Assembly: GCF_000524195.1 (NCBI RefSeq)
Contig: NW_020170382.1
Coordinates: 2,311,297 to 2,375,296, forward strand
From: Echinococcus granulosus
Lineage: Eukaryota > Platyhelminthes > Cestoda > Cyclophyllidea > Taeniidae
Length of the DNA: 64,000 bases
Direction of reading: 5' to 3'
Both the position numbers and the translations under genes were made by a program. A model generated the notes under the pieces. It was not told the DNA's origin. It was given only the letters and a program-made list of their open reading frames with translations, and did not search any database. Positions 1-14,100 of the stretch are shown one piece after another. Position 1 is the first letter of the stretch; every line of letters starts with the position of its first letter.

Positions 1-555
1 TTTATGTAAACAGTACCTACTATTTGTCATTATTTTCCAAAATTAATCTAGATATTTGGAAGAAATGTCACACTTCAAGATACCTGGAACATCTGAGGCT
101 ACTTTAATTCATTTTATTCGATGAAGAAATCTAATCTTTCCACCCTAATCATTTAATTGACATTTTGTAATCGTCAGCTTCCTCATTTGATTGCATAGTC
201 ACAACCTTGTTTCTATGGTAAACCTCCATAGCTCCAATTCTTTTGAACCTCCATCCTTGATAAACACTCAAAATATAAGAAAAAGCCACTAATTATTCTA
301 ATTTTACATCTTACAGACATCGTAAGACCACATTTTTCTTCTAAAAGTGCTCTCCAGAAAGTAAACCGTAGTATCTCCCCGTCTCACACGACTTTGACAA
401 AGTAATGACCCAATCCATCAAACACGTATTACCTGCCTGTCCACTTTGGGCCTATTCACACAGCTCAGCTCGACGGGGAAGAAACTTCTACCACTTGTAG
501 GTGTATCTAAGGAGGAGAAATTGGGCTTCTTCCTTTAGTCTTTTCTCTCTCGTAG
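1..555. other. Intronic sequence upstream of the first visible Cav2 exon
   Basis: No coding segment is recognisable here. The stretch ends in the pyrimidine-rich acceptor before position 556. The IIS1 exon would be expected within it or farther left, but I do not find its sequence. Confidence 0.7.
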
Positions 556-3500
556 ATTACGCCGAGTATGTCTTCCTTGGACTTTTCATGACTGAAATGC
601 TTCTCAAAATGTACGGCCTCGGCTTCCGACTCTACTTCCAGTCGTCGTTCAACATCTTCGACTGTGTCGTAGGTTATCCGCTTGGTCGAGGAAAATACAT
701 CTTTGAGTATTTCCCAACATAGGGAGTTTACACTGGAAACATTCGTGAACAACTTGGCTAATTTTGCTATAAGGGTAGCCGATTTTGAAAGTCATTTCAC
801 TGTGAAGTGAGGGAAACACTATATAAAGTTGCGAAAATGATCAAATGGTTTTGCACTATTTTCAAGCAAGTGTTTGAACAATTGTTAACAGACGACCTAC
901 GAAATGAGCACAGAGCTTTCACATTTTTCTGCCACTTTAGAAAATAATTCCTATTATTTTCATCTAGGAAATAGTTGTGTATTTCAATTGAGGAACTCCT
1001 GTAAATGATCTCGTAAACGATTTCATGGGAATCGGTTTTAACTTTCGTCTGGATTTAAGTCAGTTTAACTGAACATTTACCATGCTAAATGGTCTTCATT
1101 GGGGATGGAGGTTTGTGGACTTTAACTTGCTACGAATTGTACGAAGAAAGAACCATAACCTAAATAAGTTTAATTTGTTTTTATTCCTTTTAGCAATTAT
1201 CACAAACATAGGCAACCCAACATTAGTTTCGTTTTTGAACGATTTTTAACAAATAAAAAATAAACCTCCAAATGCAGCAATTCCTGTCTTCATTCAGGTT
1301 ATCATCGGGAGTCTCTTCGAGATTCTTCTTGCCCTTGTTCAGCCGGACACCTCCTTTGGCATCAGTGTGTTGCGAGCACTGCGACTTCTAAGAATTTTTA
1401 AGGTCACCAGGTAGGCAGAGGTTGTTGTTGCTCTCGTGCTTAAGACCTTGGATATCCACTGATTGTCCATACAATCCAAACCTGCCCTTGCAAGCCTTAT
1501 GCCTAGCAAAATAAAATTATGCGTGACTGCGGCACAGCAATGGGTTTCGGTGTAAAGCATTACGTCTATCCCTTTTTGTGTAGATACTGGGCGGATTTGA
1601 GAAATTTGGTGTTATCTTTGCTGAGCTCGATGCGAAGTATCATCTCCCTAGTCTTCCTTCTCTTCCTCTTCATCCTCATCTTCGCTCTCCTTGGAATGCA
1701 GCTCTTCGGTGGCGAGTAAGTATCACCCAAGAGTTTTTCATCCGTGACTGTGGGATACCGATTGGTTAGACGCCTTGTTAGACATGGAATGATCTGGTCT
1801 GCGCCAAATTATTAAAATGAATATATCATTTGCTCGCATTTAACTGTTTCATGGTTGCAATATCCTACTCCACCACCGAATATGCCACTTTAGGGTGCTG
1901 CTATTGCTGTATTCATAAAGCTTTCATTTATTTCAAATTTTAATAATCTGGAAAGTACTGAATAGTGTGCGAATCGTGAAAGATGTGTTTTCTGTCTTTT
2001 TACTAGAAGTTGGAGATCTTAGGCGAATGAAGCCAAATTGAAGTACTGTATCTTTTCATCAGTTTCAAATGCAGATAATAGAATTGCTCATTTAGTAAAT
2101 CATGTTTCTTTTTCTATCAATGACACGTGAATAATAAGCTCTAGAATACATAGAACAGAGAAAAAATTTTACCAAGGAATCTTTAATGACGGAAAAAAGG
2201 ACGTCTGACGCTTATTTGCGCAGATGCAAAGCCTCAGGTAACGTGACTTAAGCCTTTGAAGTTCCCATCAGCGTAGCTCTGTCAACAGGCTCTCAGACAA
2301 TTTCTAGGGAATTCAAAACAGAAGACCTCGTGTGTATCTACCTAACCAATGAAATATTTCGATGCTTTACGCCATTTTTTCAAAGAATAGCAAATATTAA
2401 AAATATGCATTTTTTGGCTAGCTGATCAAATAGTTTTATAGTGGCTCATATTTAGTTCTGGCTGTACAATTTTTTAACTCACATCCGCATAAACCCTAAT
2501 TCCTCCATTTCCACTCCCCAAACTCCGTCAAATATTACATTGGTCTGAAATAAATGTGTGGGTATTAGTGCGACTCATTGTGATATTTGAGTAAATTCAA
2601 CAATCTTTTCACTTTTTGCTAAAAGAAAACGGCTTTTAAATCGAATTTTTAAAAGCACATTGAAAATTTTGAGGGCCTCGGTAACTTTTGGGAAATCACC
2701 TTTGTATCATTTTCATGTGCATGACATTAAAGGTCACTTTTGGAGTCGGCATTTAAATCTCAGTTGACACGATAAACCACTCAATCAACACTGCATTCAA
2801 ATAGTCAGTTCTTTGTGTTTATTTGGATTTGAAATAAAAGCTGGAATTACTATTATGCTTAATGCCAGGATAAAACAATGCGCAAATAAACCCCGAATGT
2901 ACCTCAGCCAAGGCATGAAAACATGTTTCGGTTTTATTTTAGTGGTCATGTGACATTTTTTAGGCGCAAGGATTTCGGCACTGTAATCTACGTCTTCTTC
3001 CTTCATTCGGCCTGTTTCCTATCGTCATGGCTGAGCGGTTGGTCCATGGCGACATGAGTTGCAGATGATGCAAATGAATAAATCGAGGAGACGAGACAAT
3101 GAATGAAAGCAATGTTAAAATACGATAAAGCACAGTTCAAATTCTGCTCTTTTAATCTTTCATCTGAGTCTATTCGAGAGATGAAACACGGCTTTGTTGA
3201 ATCCATACAATGTAAAAGTACTCTCATTTTGGGTGACGTATTGGATCTCCATCATCCTGATTGACATACTTTATTTTCTTTAAAACAATCATAAATTCGT
3301 TTTTTTTAGATTTAACTTCGAAGAAGGTCTTCCTGCCCAAAACTTCGACTCCTTCGTTAAGGCTCTGCTTACTGTCTTTCAGGTATTCTAATCTACTGGC
3401 CATTTGAACAGACCTTTTTTTCACCAAGAACCAACCTGCACACAAAATTTCTAGGTCTCCAAAGGAACGCCATCTGCCTCTTCCCTTCCAAATCAAAGGG

Positions 3501-5171
3501 AAGCGGCTCCCTAGTTTCGATTTTTACCTAAACTGATAGTGTGAAACCGAGGGATGAGGGTCGGACGGAAAACCGTTCTCTCTAAAAAAAGACATAATTT
3601 ACCTCCCCCTTTCATAACAGGAAACCATGCCCACTATGGGTCCCTCTGATCATCTGCTCCGCTGCAAAAATGGGATTTTAAAACCCTGTTACCGGTCTCC
3701 TTGCCTTTTGAAATGATTATTCTTGAAGAGAATCTTATTTCTTTTCTTTGCTCCCGGTAGATTCTGACAGGCGAGGACTGGAACTCAGTCATGTACAATG
3801 GGATTCGCTCTCAGGGTGGAACGAATGGGGGCGGATTCATCTACTGCATCTACTTTGTCCTTTTGGTTCTCATAGGAAACTGTAAGTCGAAGACACAGAC
3901 TTTGCTCCATTTCCTTCGACTACGCATAGCTGATCGGGTACATTTAGGCGACTCCAAAACGAACGCGGGGTGGATGCTTTTGTCATCTCGTTTCTCGTTT
4001 TAGTTGTAAGACAAGCAGATTCGTATCATGACTATATTTTCAGCTAAATACTATCATGATTTGAGAGCTGCTTTCCGATTCACAAATAAGGGAAAATAAT
4101 TTTTACAGTGGACATCCTTTCAAGATAAAAATTTACATAAAATAATTCCTTTTTAAAAAATATTCTCAATTTATGCCAGTGACTAATATTTTTGGCGATA
4201 AGGATGCAGTAAGAAAATATTGCTTATAGATGTCTCTATGAGACACTATGCAAAATGTCTCGAAATTAAAAAAATTGAGTAATTTAGCGGAAGTCGCTCC
4301 TTTGAATGAGGTGATCTTTTTATTCACACATGATATCACGGTACTTTAATTGGAAAATTTTAGTTTACGCCGTCAAAGCACTCAAGATTATGAGGGTTAC
4401 GGGACGAAGCTGGTCTGAAATGCTAGGGTTTATTCGAAATGCGGAATAGGAACTACCAGGATATTGCGGGTAGGCACGGCAAGGTGGGAGTGGATTGCTG
4501 GGAAGAGAGAGACAGACCCTCAGTTCTAAGTAACGCAGACTTCCATCTGAACATTTCGTTACACACAGTGAGCCAGAGAGAAATAGTGAAAAATAATGGC
4601 AGGAAGAGCTATCATTATCGCGGTAACAGCAGCTTCCAGTACCAGATATGGTTAGATTGAATGCTTTATTTTGACAATCGAGGAGCACGGTCATGGGGGA
4701 TGGTTATTTTACGTCTAATAGGCCATCCGATAAGTCGGCGTGTTTAGCTCCCTGTTGATTAGGGCGGTGCGCTTCTGCTGGAGACGATAATTGTACCTCT
4801 TACAATCGGGGATGACTTCCGGAAGAGACAATTTTATTCTGCGATTTCAAAGGCCATAAGTGTCATTTTTAGGAGGGGAAATTAGCTATCGCATTGGGTT
4901 TTCGCTAGTGACGATTTCATTTTAAAATTTTCCGATGACGACCTTTTAACTCTTCCCAAAAATTGAGCTTAATTAAAGGATTGTTTCTGGGGCAAAAGTT
5001 CTAATTTATAGAAAGAGGATTTCATGGGAGTTTCGCATATGTGTACGTGGGATTTGTTCTGCTGTTCCAGACACTCTTTTAAATGTATTTTTGGCAATTG
5101 CCGTGGACAATCTTGCAAATGCGCACGATCTCAGCGATGCTGAACAGGCAGATCAAAATGAGGAAAAATTG
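556..5171 (+). other. Cav2 repeat II exons (IIS2 to IIS6)
   Basis: Six exons encode repeat II from S2 onward. 556-668 holds S2 and the start of S3 ([18 protein letters not shown]). 1298-1410 holds the S3-S4 voltage sensor ([14 protein letters not shown]). 1584-1715 holds the S4-S5 linker and S5 (GMQLFGG). 3310-3382 encodes the pore turret ending LLTVFQ. 3761-3881 carries the filter LTGEDWN, whose selectivity glutamate codon is at 3773-3775, and the start of S6. 5071-5171 encodes the rest of S6 ([16 protein letters not shown]). The first exon begins at the second base of an Asp codon, so an upstream exon must exist. Confidence 0.95.
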
Positions 5172-8100
5172 GTATGATTATCTTGTCATCCACATGCTTC
5201 ATGGTGTTGTGCGTGTCTGTATGTGTACACATGTACGTAGGAACCGTTGTGAGTCCCGTTTAATTCTCCCTTGATTGTTGTTGCTCTAAATTGCTCTTCA
5301 TAGTGCATTTACGATATGCATGTAAGCAGAATGAAAATTCCAAAATTGTACCAATGTTTGTGGGCCCTTCCCAACGGTATTTAGGAGATCTGACTCTCCG
5401 AATTTTATATTTACCAGCGATTATAGCTTGTATCCTAAGAATTCCATTAAATAACTTATGATAGTCCCACGATACATGCTAAAATGGGGTCACTAAAATG
5501 TTTTCCCTTCTTAACAGCAAATGGTTACATCATTTAATCGTCAGAAACTCAAAATCACCCATTAAAGGAACTCAAAAATAACGTGGAGTTTGAACTTTGC
5601 CCCGTTTATAATGTGATACTATATAATAAATCCGTATTGAGCAAGAGTACCTAGGATACTTTCACTAGTTTATCGCATAAAATTTATGCGGAATTTAATG
5701 TGGAGATTATGCACAGAATACTGTCCATGTTACTCATTTTTCTCTCTCAAAAGAGAATATGACGAGATCTGGCGTCAGAAATTACCACTAATCGTTATAT
5801 TTTTGCAGTGTTAAATTAACTTTGGAAAAAAGACCTCCTCAGAAGACAAAAATGTCGGAATTGTATCGGCTTGTTCTACGGAAACGAAATTTTGGAAACG
5901 GAATCCTACTCAAAATGCCGATTTTTTGAACCACTCTCATGCCGATTTATAGCCACCCTCAAGAATCCACAAAGCAAATTTTGCCTCCGTTGGCCGAAAA
6001 CGTTTGTCAAAGTTTAAATAGTTTACTCGTTAACTTAGCAGTAGCCTTAGAAGGAAGCCTTGCAGGAGTCGGTTTTTTGTCCATTGAGGTCGAAAAAATT
6101 GCGCAAGTATCTCGTATACTTAACCATTAATGACATTGAAGGTGATTGTATGCTATCATCTCTTAACTACGAACATCAAAAGGAGGCGTCCTCCTGGGCA
6201 AAGTGACGATCCACGTTTTCCACGAATTATCTTTTAGAAGGAGGCCAAGGCGAAGGGATTTCAGCCTTCCACGTTGGATCTCACAGACCCTGATAAGGCT
6301 CACCTCCTGCCGTGGGTACGAACACCCACAAAAGAGAAGAATAACCTGTGGCAAGAGAACTATCCTGGGTGGGTCTTCTTCAAAAGACATCGTCTATTTT
6401 CTTAACAGTCTAATACATCAAGTGCATTACATTAGGCTTTGGGCGCTTCAGTAATTATTAATTGCTGTCAGTAACTTTCATTATAATAGATATATTTCCA
6501 AATCTCCCGTTATGCTGCCTAACCTCTAATTAAAAAAGTAAATGGTAAATTGTCGTTGCTTCTCAAGCATAACCTAAACTTGTGCTTATTTTAACAAATC
6601 AAATTTTTTTTGCTATTTAATCAAGAGACTCGACCAATGTGAAAGAAATGACTCTACAAGTGGGCGATCAAAAGGCAAATGGAAATTTTCTCTCCTCCTC
6701 ACTCTCCACGCAAAGTGAGTACGTAAATAAGTATGCGAAGTAGGCAAGTTGAGCCTAAAAGGAGAATTTTCGTTTAGTGGATTTCCACAATTTTTGATGG
6801 TCAGCGGTATTCAACGTCTTACTATGTCGTCTCATCCATCCTATTTTTGTATTTGGCATTAGGGAAAGGACAAAATTGCATTTCCTTTGAAAGCGACGAG
6901 ACAGGGCAGTTACCGGACTCTGAGAATGTCGGACATGGAAAACCCGTTCTACCCTATAGTTCCATGTTCATCTTTGCCCCGACCAATGGGTAAGCCTGTG
7001 GTTTTTATCAAAATCAAAGGATGCTTTGTGGCAGGAAATGATACACCACAAATAAAACCTTAAATTATCTTCTAAATTAGCACTTAGTGGACGATAAAAT
7101 GATTTTGTAAAAATCCGATTTTGTATTTAAAGGAGGAAATTTAGGTGAGCTTTGATTCTTCCACTTCTAACTAAGTGAGCAGTCTGGTCATTACGCCAGT
7201 CCTTTGACAAAAAACCATTCGCTTGAAAGGTGAAAGTGTCGAGCTTCACATCAGAGAACGCTCTGTGCACATAAAAAGGTACTTGAAAGTGAGGGCCTGA
7301 AACAAGAGAATTTGGGAAAAATCAACTTCTGCACGCAATCAGAAGTAGCTACAAAAGTCTGTGAAGATGGTAATTTGAAGTGGCCAGATAGGCACTGTTT
7401 TTGTTTCTTGGCATGTCCCTCTCAGATCCGTCTAGACAATTGTGCCACAAATGAAGTGAAAACTGACTGCTTATTCATAAATCCGAATTACAGAAGTCAG
7501 AATATCGACTCAGGGTTCAATATAGCGACATCAACAGCTCATTAAAAGTTTGCTGATGGACTTTCAGCAAAGTGATGTTTTTGTGACCCAGTAGGCGGGG
7601 AACCTAGCTCCAGTTAACCGTTTGAGAAAGTAGAAATGCAATATGATCATACATTCTTAGTTATAACTTGACTCCCAGTGATTTTTAATACACCAATAAT
7701 TCAAGAGCTTCAAATCAACCAAGGAAGGCACTTAACAGGAAAGTTTGCCAACGGTGTCACATGTAGGTGGGGTTCCTACTTTCACCCATGGCACGTTTAT
7801 TTAAAGGAAATGAAAAATTGGAAAGGAACAACAAAATTCAAAAATAGGTATGATGTTGGCAACAGCAAATCTATCTGGCCTGCATCATCTTGGCTCCTGC
7901 AAGAGGGGCGGATAAAAGTGGTTGCATGGGATTGAGTTACGACAGAACAACAAAACCCTCCCAACCAAAAGGAACTTTCTTCCTGTCAAACATCTGAACC
8001 AGGAAAAGCGCACGCGTTTTAATGAAAAAAATTGCGTTAGAGTGAGCACACAAATGCGTCTCCGGACTTTTAATGAAGTGTATTTTGTCGAAAATGGCAG

Positions 8101-11100
8101 TGGATAAAAAAAGTGGAATAGACCCAGACCTCCCAACCTCTATATTCAAAGCGAAGAGGGAAGCATCCTCCCAGGTGAAGGACTGGCAGCAGTAATGGCT
8201 GCGGGGTTGGTGGGTGCTCGTCTAGACGCATCCAAAAAAATCAATAGTGGTGTGGTGACAAGCCTTCTCACAGGCCGACACACGCCATCTGCTTGCGAAC
8301 CATCTGTTTGCGACGCGAGCTGAGCGCCTCCACACATTATTAAATGCTCGGACATTAGCACCTACTGCGCCACCATCTCCAGGCCTATGTGCGATTTAGG
8401 GTTCGTTTGTAGCCACCGCCGATTTCGCGTTTATGATTATTTCTACACAAAAAGCATCTCCATCTGCCTACATTTCGTTTTAGGTTAATTTCGGGTCAAA
8501 AATGTTTGAGATGGTCTTATTTTTCCTCAAAAAAAAATATTAATTTGCTGTTTTTTGTTAAAATTAGTTTATCTTCAAGTAATTGCTATTGCTGAGAAAG
8601 CGTTGCCCTTATATTCTTAATTTTGGGTAGAATTGCGTTTGTGGAGGCTTTATGTGATTACGATTTATGAGGACTGTTTGGAAGTTAAAATGCGAAGAGC
8701 ATTAAGCCATAAAATGGATTAAAATGTCCTAAAACCGTCCTAACTACAATGGAAACTCGTCCATTGAGCTCAAAGAGTTCTTTTGGGATTCCTCTGGAAT
8801 TGCTCGAGACGAGAAATGTTTTTCATACTCTGTTATTTGACCTTCTTTAACGATGAAATACGATACCGACACATCAGAATCCTTGTATACCTAAAATTTG
8901 CTTTTGTGGGATTATCCGATGGTAGTTGTAGAGCTAAGGACCGTTAATCAGAAAACAGCTTTAGATTGTCGTAAGTTTATGTTTACTTTTCTATATTTTA
9001 TGGCAAGTAGTGCGATTGCGGACGATAATTGTAAATCATAGTAGAAAAGTCTTCATTACCAGACATAATTTAACTTCAGTTTTAGTTCAACAGGTTCTTC
9101 TGAAGTAAAATTATACAGTGTTTCAACGCTTTTGTTTGTCGAGCATTTATGCAGTTTGGGAAACTACCCTAACTATTGTTTGCAGACTGGGTCAAATTAA
9201 TTAAATAGACTTGAATGAATAAAATAAGTGAGTTTAACCAACTGAGCTATAATGACCAAAAAAATCTATACTTTTTACCAGAAAATCTCAAATTACGATC
9301 CAAGGAGGGCAATTATAGAAGGAATGTTTTTAGCAAATTCATCATTTCTTAAGGATTGAGTATCTGAAGCATGCTCACGAATATTAAAGCTAGAACCGGG
9401 CATCAGTTTTATGATAATGCCACTTCTCATTAGAATCCAAACAACGCATTTTTTGTATTTAATGGGATGTGTCATCGGCTAAATCATGCTGGAAGTAGCG
9501 CTTAAATAAATTTCTCATTCAGTTTAAGAAGTACTTCTGAAGGCAGTCATTGTTAAGTGCAACTGCTCCCCCAAAGACACTGACTCAATGTGATGGCAAT
9601 CTCCTGTGAAGGTGAAAAATGAAATCCCAGTAAAGGTTTAATTATGCCTTTTTACTTCACAGAATTCGTCGCTTTTGCCACTTTGTGGTCAATCTTCGCT
9701 ACTTTGATCTCTTCATTATGATCGTGATTTGCGCCAGCAGTATCGCGCTTGCTGCAGAAGATCCTGTTGCCGAAAACTCCACCAAAAACAAGATCCTCGA
9801 GCACTTCGACTACGCCTTCACAGGTGTCTTCACTGTAGAAATGGTTCTCAAGGTAATCTTGAAAGTGTACTATCAAAAGGAAGTTTGAAGTGCGTAGGAT
9901 GGTACTTAGGGCAGCGACTATTAAAATCAGATGTCTTAAATGAAGAAAGTTCCAACCCTGAATTTCCTTTCAATTTGCGCTTTTATGTCTGGATGTGGCA
10001 ATTTTATTGCTAGATGTACCAAAAATAGAAACAAACCACTTTTATATTCAAAACTACTTGCATAAATAGCCATCTAAATGGTAGAAGAGACCAATGCTGC
10101 TTTGGGTACCATTTTTTAGTCGGCCAAGGAATTTTGATACACCTTTTTCTGAAATTCTCGTTGGTAATTTGGACATTAATGCACCCTCCAAGAGACAGCA
10201 GATTATTTTAAATCCTTTTTTTGTATCAGGTGATTGATTTGGGCGTAGTGCTCCACCCGGGCGCTTATTGTCGCGATCCCTGGAACATTCTCGACGCCAT
10301 CGTCGTCTTCTGTGCTCTAGTGGCTTTTACGATGAAGTGAGCACCTCCCCAAGCTAACTAAATTCTACTCGCGAACAGCGGTGTTAGCAACGAGGAAATC
10401 GCATATGAATAACTTAGAGAGAGGGAGGGAGCAAGAGATGTTCACTACCTTCTACTCATTAATAATGTATTCCAAGTACCATTTCACCATATCTAAACAC
10501 TAACGCATTTCCATTTTCTTTTGCCCCTTTTAATTATAGCCGAAACGCGCTTCGACTGGGGTAAGTACTTCCTGGCTTGAATGCTAAAATGCCCACTTCT
10601 TCGACCGTTACCGCTTCTGTTGCTGTTTCTCCAGCTGCCTCCTTTTTTGCCTCCATTTGCTCCATCCCCTGTGGGGGCTATTTGTATTCGTTGTCTGTTT
10701 GCCTTAAAGGCTTAACTGTCGCATACATATGGGGACCATTATGGGGAGCTCTATAATTGAGCTTACAGGAGAAGTAACTCATGCACTCACATCAAAGTCA
10801 CCTGAGGGTGTTGCGCCTTCCGATTCGAGCGCACATCGATCGATTCTTTGTACCCTAGGTTATTGATTTTCTGGACCTCAAGGCCTTACGTTATGGAAAC
10901 AACCCAAAATAAACAATTTTAGCGTCAGCTCATTTTGTAAACAATTTAACCCTTCAATAATTAGGATTAAGAGTAGTAAAATAGGACACATCCTGCCTAA
11001 AGTCACACTAGGTACCAAATTTTCCATCATACGGACCTGTCGCTAATGCAGGCTACACCAGGGATGGCCTCAGCACTGACGATAAGGCGCGTTTAGTATA

Positions 11101-14100
11101 TTCACTTGATGAACCACCGAAAATGGCTTCCTTTCCATGAACATACTATTCATAACTCAGCTGTATCTGTGGCGACAATTTTGTTTTTCCATTAATGGAC
11201 GCAAGGAGTTGGAAAAGCAAATGGTTTTAATGCTAAGAGGAAAGTGGGGTTTTTTAATAGAGCTTGGATAAATGCAGACAACTCTTGCGTGAATTTTGTT
11301 TACCGGGATAGTCAAGGTTNNNNNNNNNNNNNNNNNNNNNNNNNNNNNNNNNNNNNNNNNNNNNNNNNNNNNNNNNNNNNNNNNNNNNNNNNNNNNNNNN
11401 NNNNNNNNNNNNNNNNNNNCCAAGAAAAGCCAGCCCCGATCGCCTTTGTTTTAACGCAGTTCAATTTCCACTCAACTGTCCATTCCATTATGCACATGTT
11501 CATGTGATTGTGTCGTGTTAAGAAATGGTGACAGTTATTACTCGGAGAAACATCATCAGAGGAATGTGGGGAATGAGGATAAGGCTGAGAATGAGGCAGT
11601 CTCCCTCTCTACATCCCTGTCTCCCACCCACACTTCCTACCTTCCTTCCTCCCTTCCTTGCACCCTACCTAAAATGCAAATCCTCTCACGGATGGGTTTT
11701 GCGGTGGTATGAGGTCTCGTGCTGCAATGGTGCAAGAATAGGACGTGCAATGCACACCCTCGAATCGCATTGGGTGGCACGGGGTTGGCAGGTCCGATCG
11801 CAGTCGTGATTGCTGTCGAGCCCTCACCAAGTGTCTAATTGTGTCCGCCTGCATTTGCCTACACACACACGCACACTGAGCAAGCAATATGTTCAGTGGA
11901 TGAGGTGGTACGCAGCTTGGAGGTGAGGCGTGAGTAGTGAATGGATCGTGTGGGTATATTCAATGATCTGTTAGCTCGTTCACCAAACACTGCAATGTCT
12001 AGCATGAAACCGTTTCTCATCATAAATCAGTCAGTCAACAGTGCAAAATGGAAGGTATGTCTCCATAACACACGTGAGACAGGTGGAGAACATCCAATCG
12101 GTAGGCCTTCAAGTTTACCATCTGCCCTCTGCTAGTGCATGACATGTTAGTGGGACACGTTTGCTTAGCAGTTTTCACCGCCATGACTCCTCCTCCTTCC
12201 CAGTTGGTTTGGTCGAGGACCCATTGTTTCATCACCACTTGCGCTAAGCATCGCTGGATGTTGTTCTTGGCATTATTAAGGCAAGAAGATGACAGAATGC
12301 TCTGGAAGTGATGTGTCCAACATTGAGAGATTCATCGCTGCAGTCAATTGTCGAGTATTTCGAAGTAAACCAGAGTGGTGCGTTTTAGTGCTCCACATCG
12401 CACCTTCCCCAAATGTCACGTGCATGTGATGAGAGGTCTCTGCAACTGTGCGTCGAATGGGCGCCAGATTCAGTTTGTAGAGCATACAAGCTGGAGTCAC
12501 ATACATGAGGTGCATTCAGTCACCAATTGATGGCATGGGGATGGGTGTGAAAGAGGGGGTAAGTTGGTCGGTAGCACACTGAAAAGTGCCGTACCGATGC
12601 GATAGACCGAAGCATCTTTATGTTGTATAAAGCGTGTGCTAAGACAGTGGGATGCGTTCACCAAGCCCCTACAAATTTCATCAAATCATTTTTTCGAGCG
12701 ATACCGAAATCCGCACTATATTTGGTATTTGTATCTACCACTTGCAATTACTGAACAATATGAATGGTGATGCAAAAGTGTAATTTAATTTTATTTTTAT
12801 TTGAGGTTTTTTACTTTTAGTTTGATCTTGTTTAAAACAAATTTTTTTTGTAAAAGATAGCGCCAATTATCCATATATCCCCAACATTTTAGTAGCGGTT
12901 AACCACTAATAGTTTTCGCTTTACATTATGAAAATCATTATCACCAATCTAACACCATCTAAGGGTAAACAGATTTGCTTTTACCTTTGTGTCCCCTTTT
13001 AAACAATTTTTAGTACATCTAACTTTTCCACGTAGATTCTATTGCTATATTTATTATAGTTCATAGCTATTTCTATTATTTATAAATTTCTTTTAATCAT
13101 TTCATTAATTACCCATTTACCAAAATGAAACTTTGCCTTTTAAATATTTCAGCAAACCAGCCACCAGCGCTTCAGCTAAGAATTTGAACACCATTAAATC
13201 GCTCCGAGTGCTTCGTGTCCTCCGTCCCCTGAAGACGATCAAACGAGTGCCTAAACTGAAGGTGAAATTCTCGACTGTAGCACTGATTGGGAATTGCGCG
13301 CTTACTAATTAACCACTTTGATAATATCTTTGTTCTTTTCACGCAATTTGTTCTAAGTACGTGGTTCTTGCCATTTTTTTGCTGTAATAACAAAACGATT
13401 CCATCATATCTCCCCATCGTACACAAATTTCTGCGATGGTTTTAGCAACCATCAAATTCTAACAAGAGGCAGGACTGGCCCCAAGTTATATCAGCAGGCA
13501 AACTTGACAATATGTGGTTGTTGCAGGGGCCGGTTGAAGTGCTGCGGTAAGCCTTTCAACCAATCCAAGTTAGCTGTAGCAGTCAAAATTCCCCCTGTAG
13601 CTTATTCATACACCTACATTCCTAAAAGTACCTTCGTATTTCGTGTTATCATCATGACTCGAATGCATTTAGTCAGGTTAAATGTTTGTTGATTGTGGTG
13701 ACCGCCCTGATAAAAAGACTTCGTTTATATTATTACCACGCCGTTTTTGGTCAATTTATTTCGCCATAATGTCCGATGTTTTATGACCTCAAACCTTTGT
13801 GCAGCACTCACCCTCTGTCACAAGATGCAATTTGTGCTTGAAAATTACTTCCTTGTTTGCTAATTTCAGGGTACCGTCCAGTTTCAGTTCTGATCGTTTC
13901 TCAAGAGTTGTTCCTTACCTTCGTTTATGAACGCCTAAGCTGTTATTCTACCAAAGTTTAATGCTTAAACTTCCATAACGAACACACGATTGTCTTTTTG
14001 AATTTTTTGGAAGGGAACAATATTATATTTCCCCACTTTGAGTCATTATGGGATTTTTTGCTTCTAAAATGCCTATTTTTGAAGGAGGGTGAATATAAAC

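Noticed and set aside
3026..3146. A-box (TGGCTGAGCGG) and B-box-like (AGTTCAAATTC) pair suggesting a tRNA or SINE
   Set aside because: The spacing is too wide for a tRNA, there is no acceptor-stem pairing, and no second copy was seen. At best a heavily decayed SINE.
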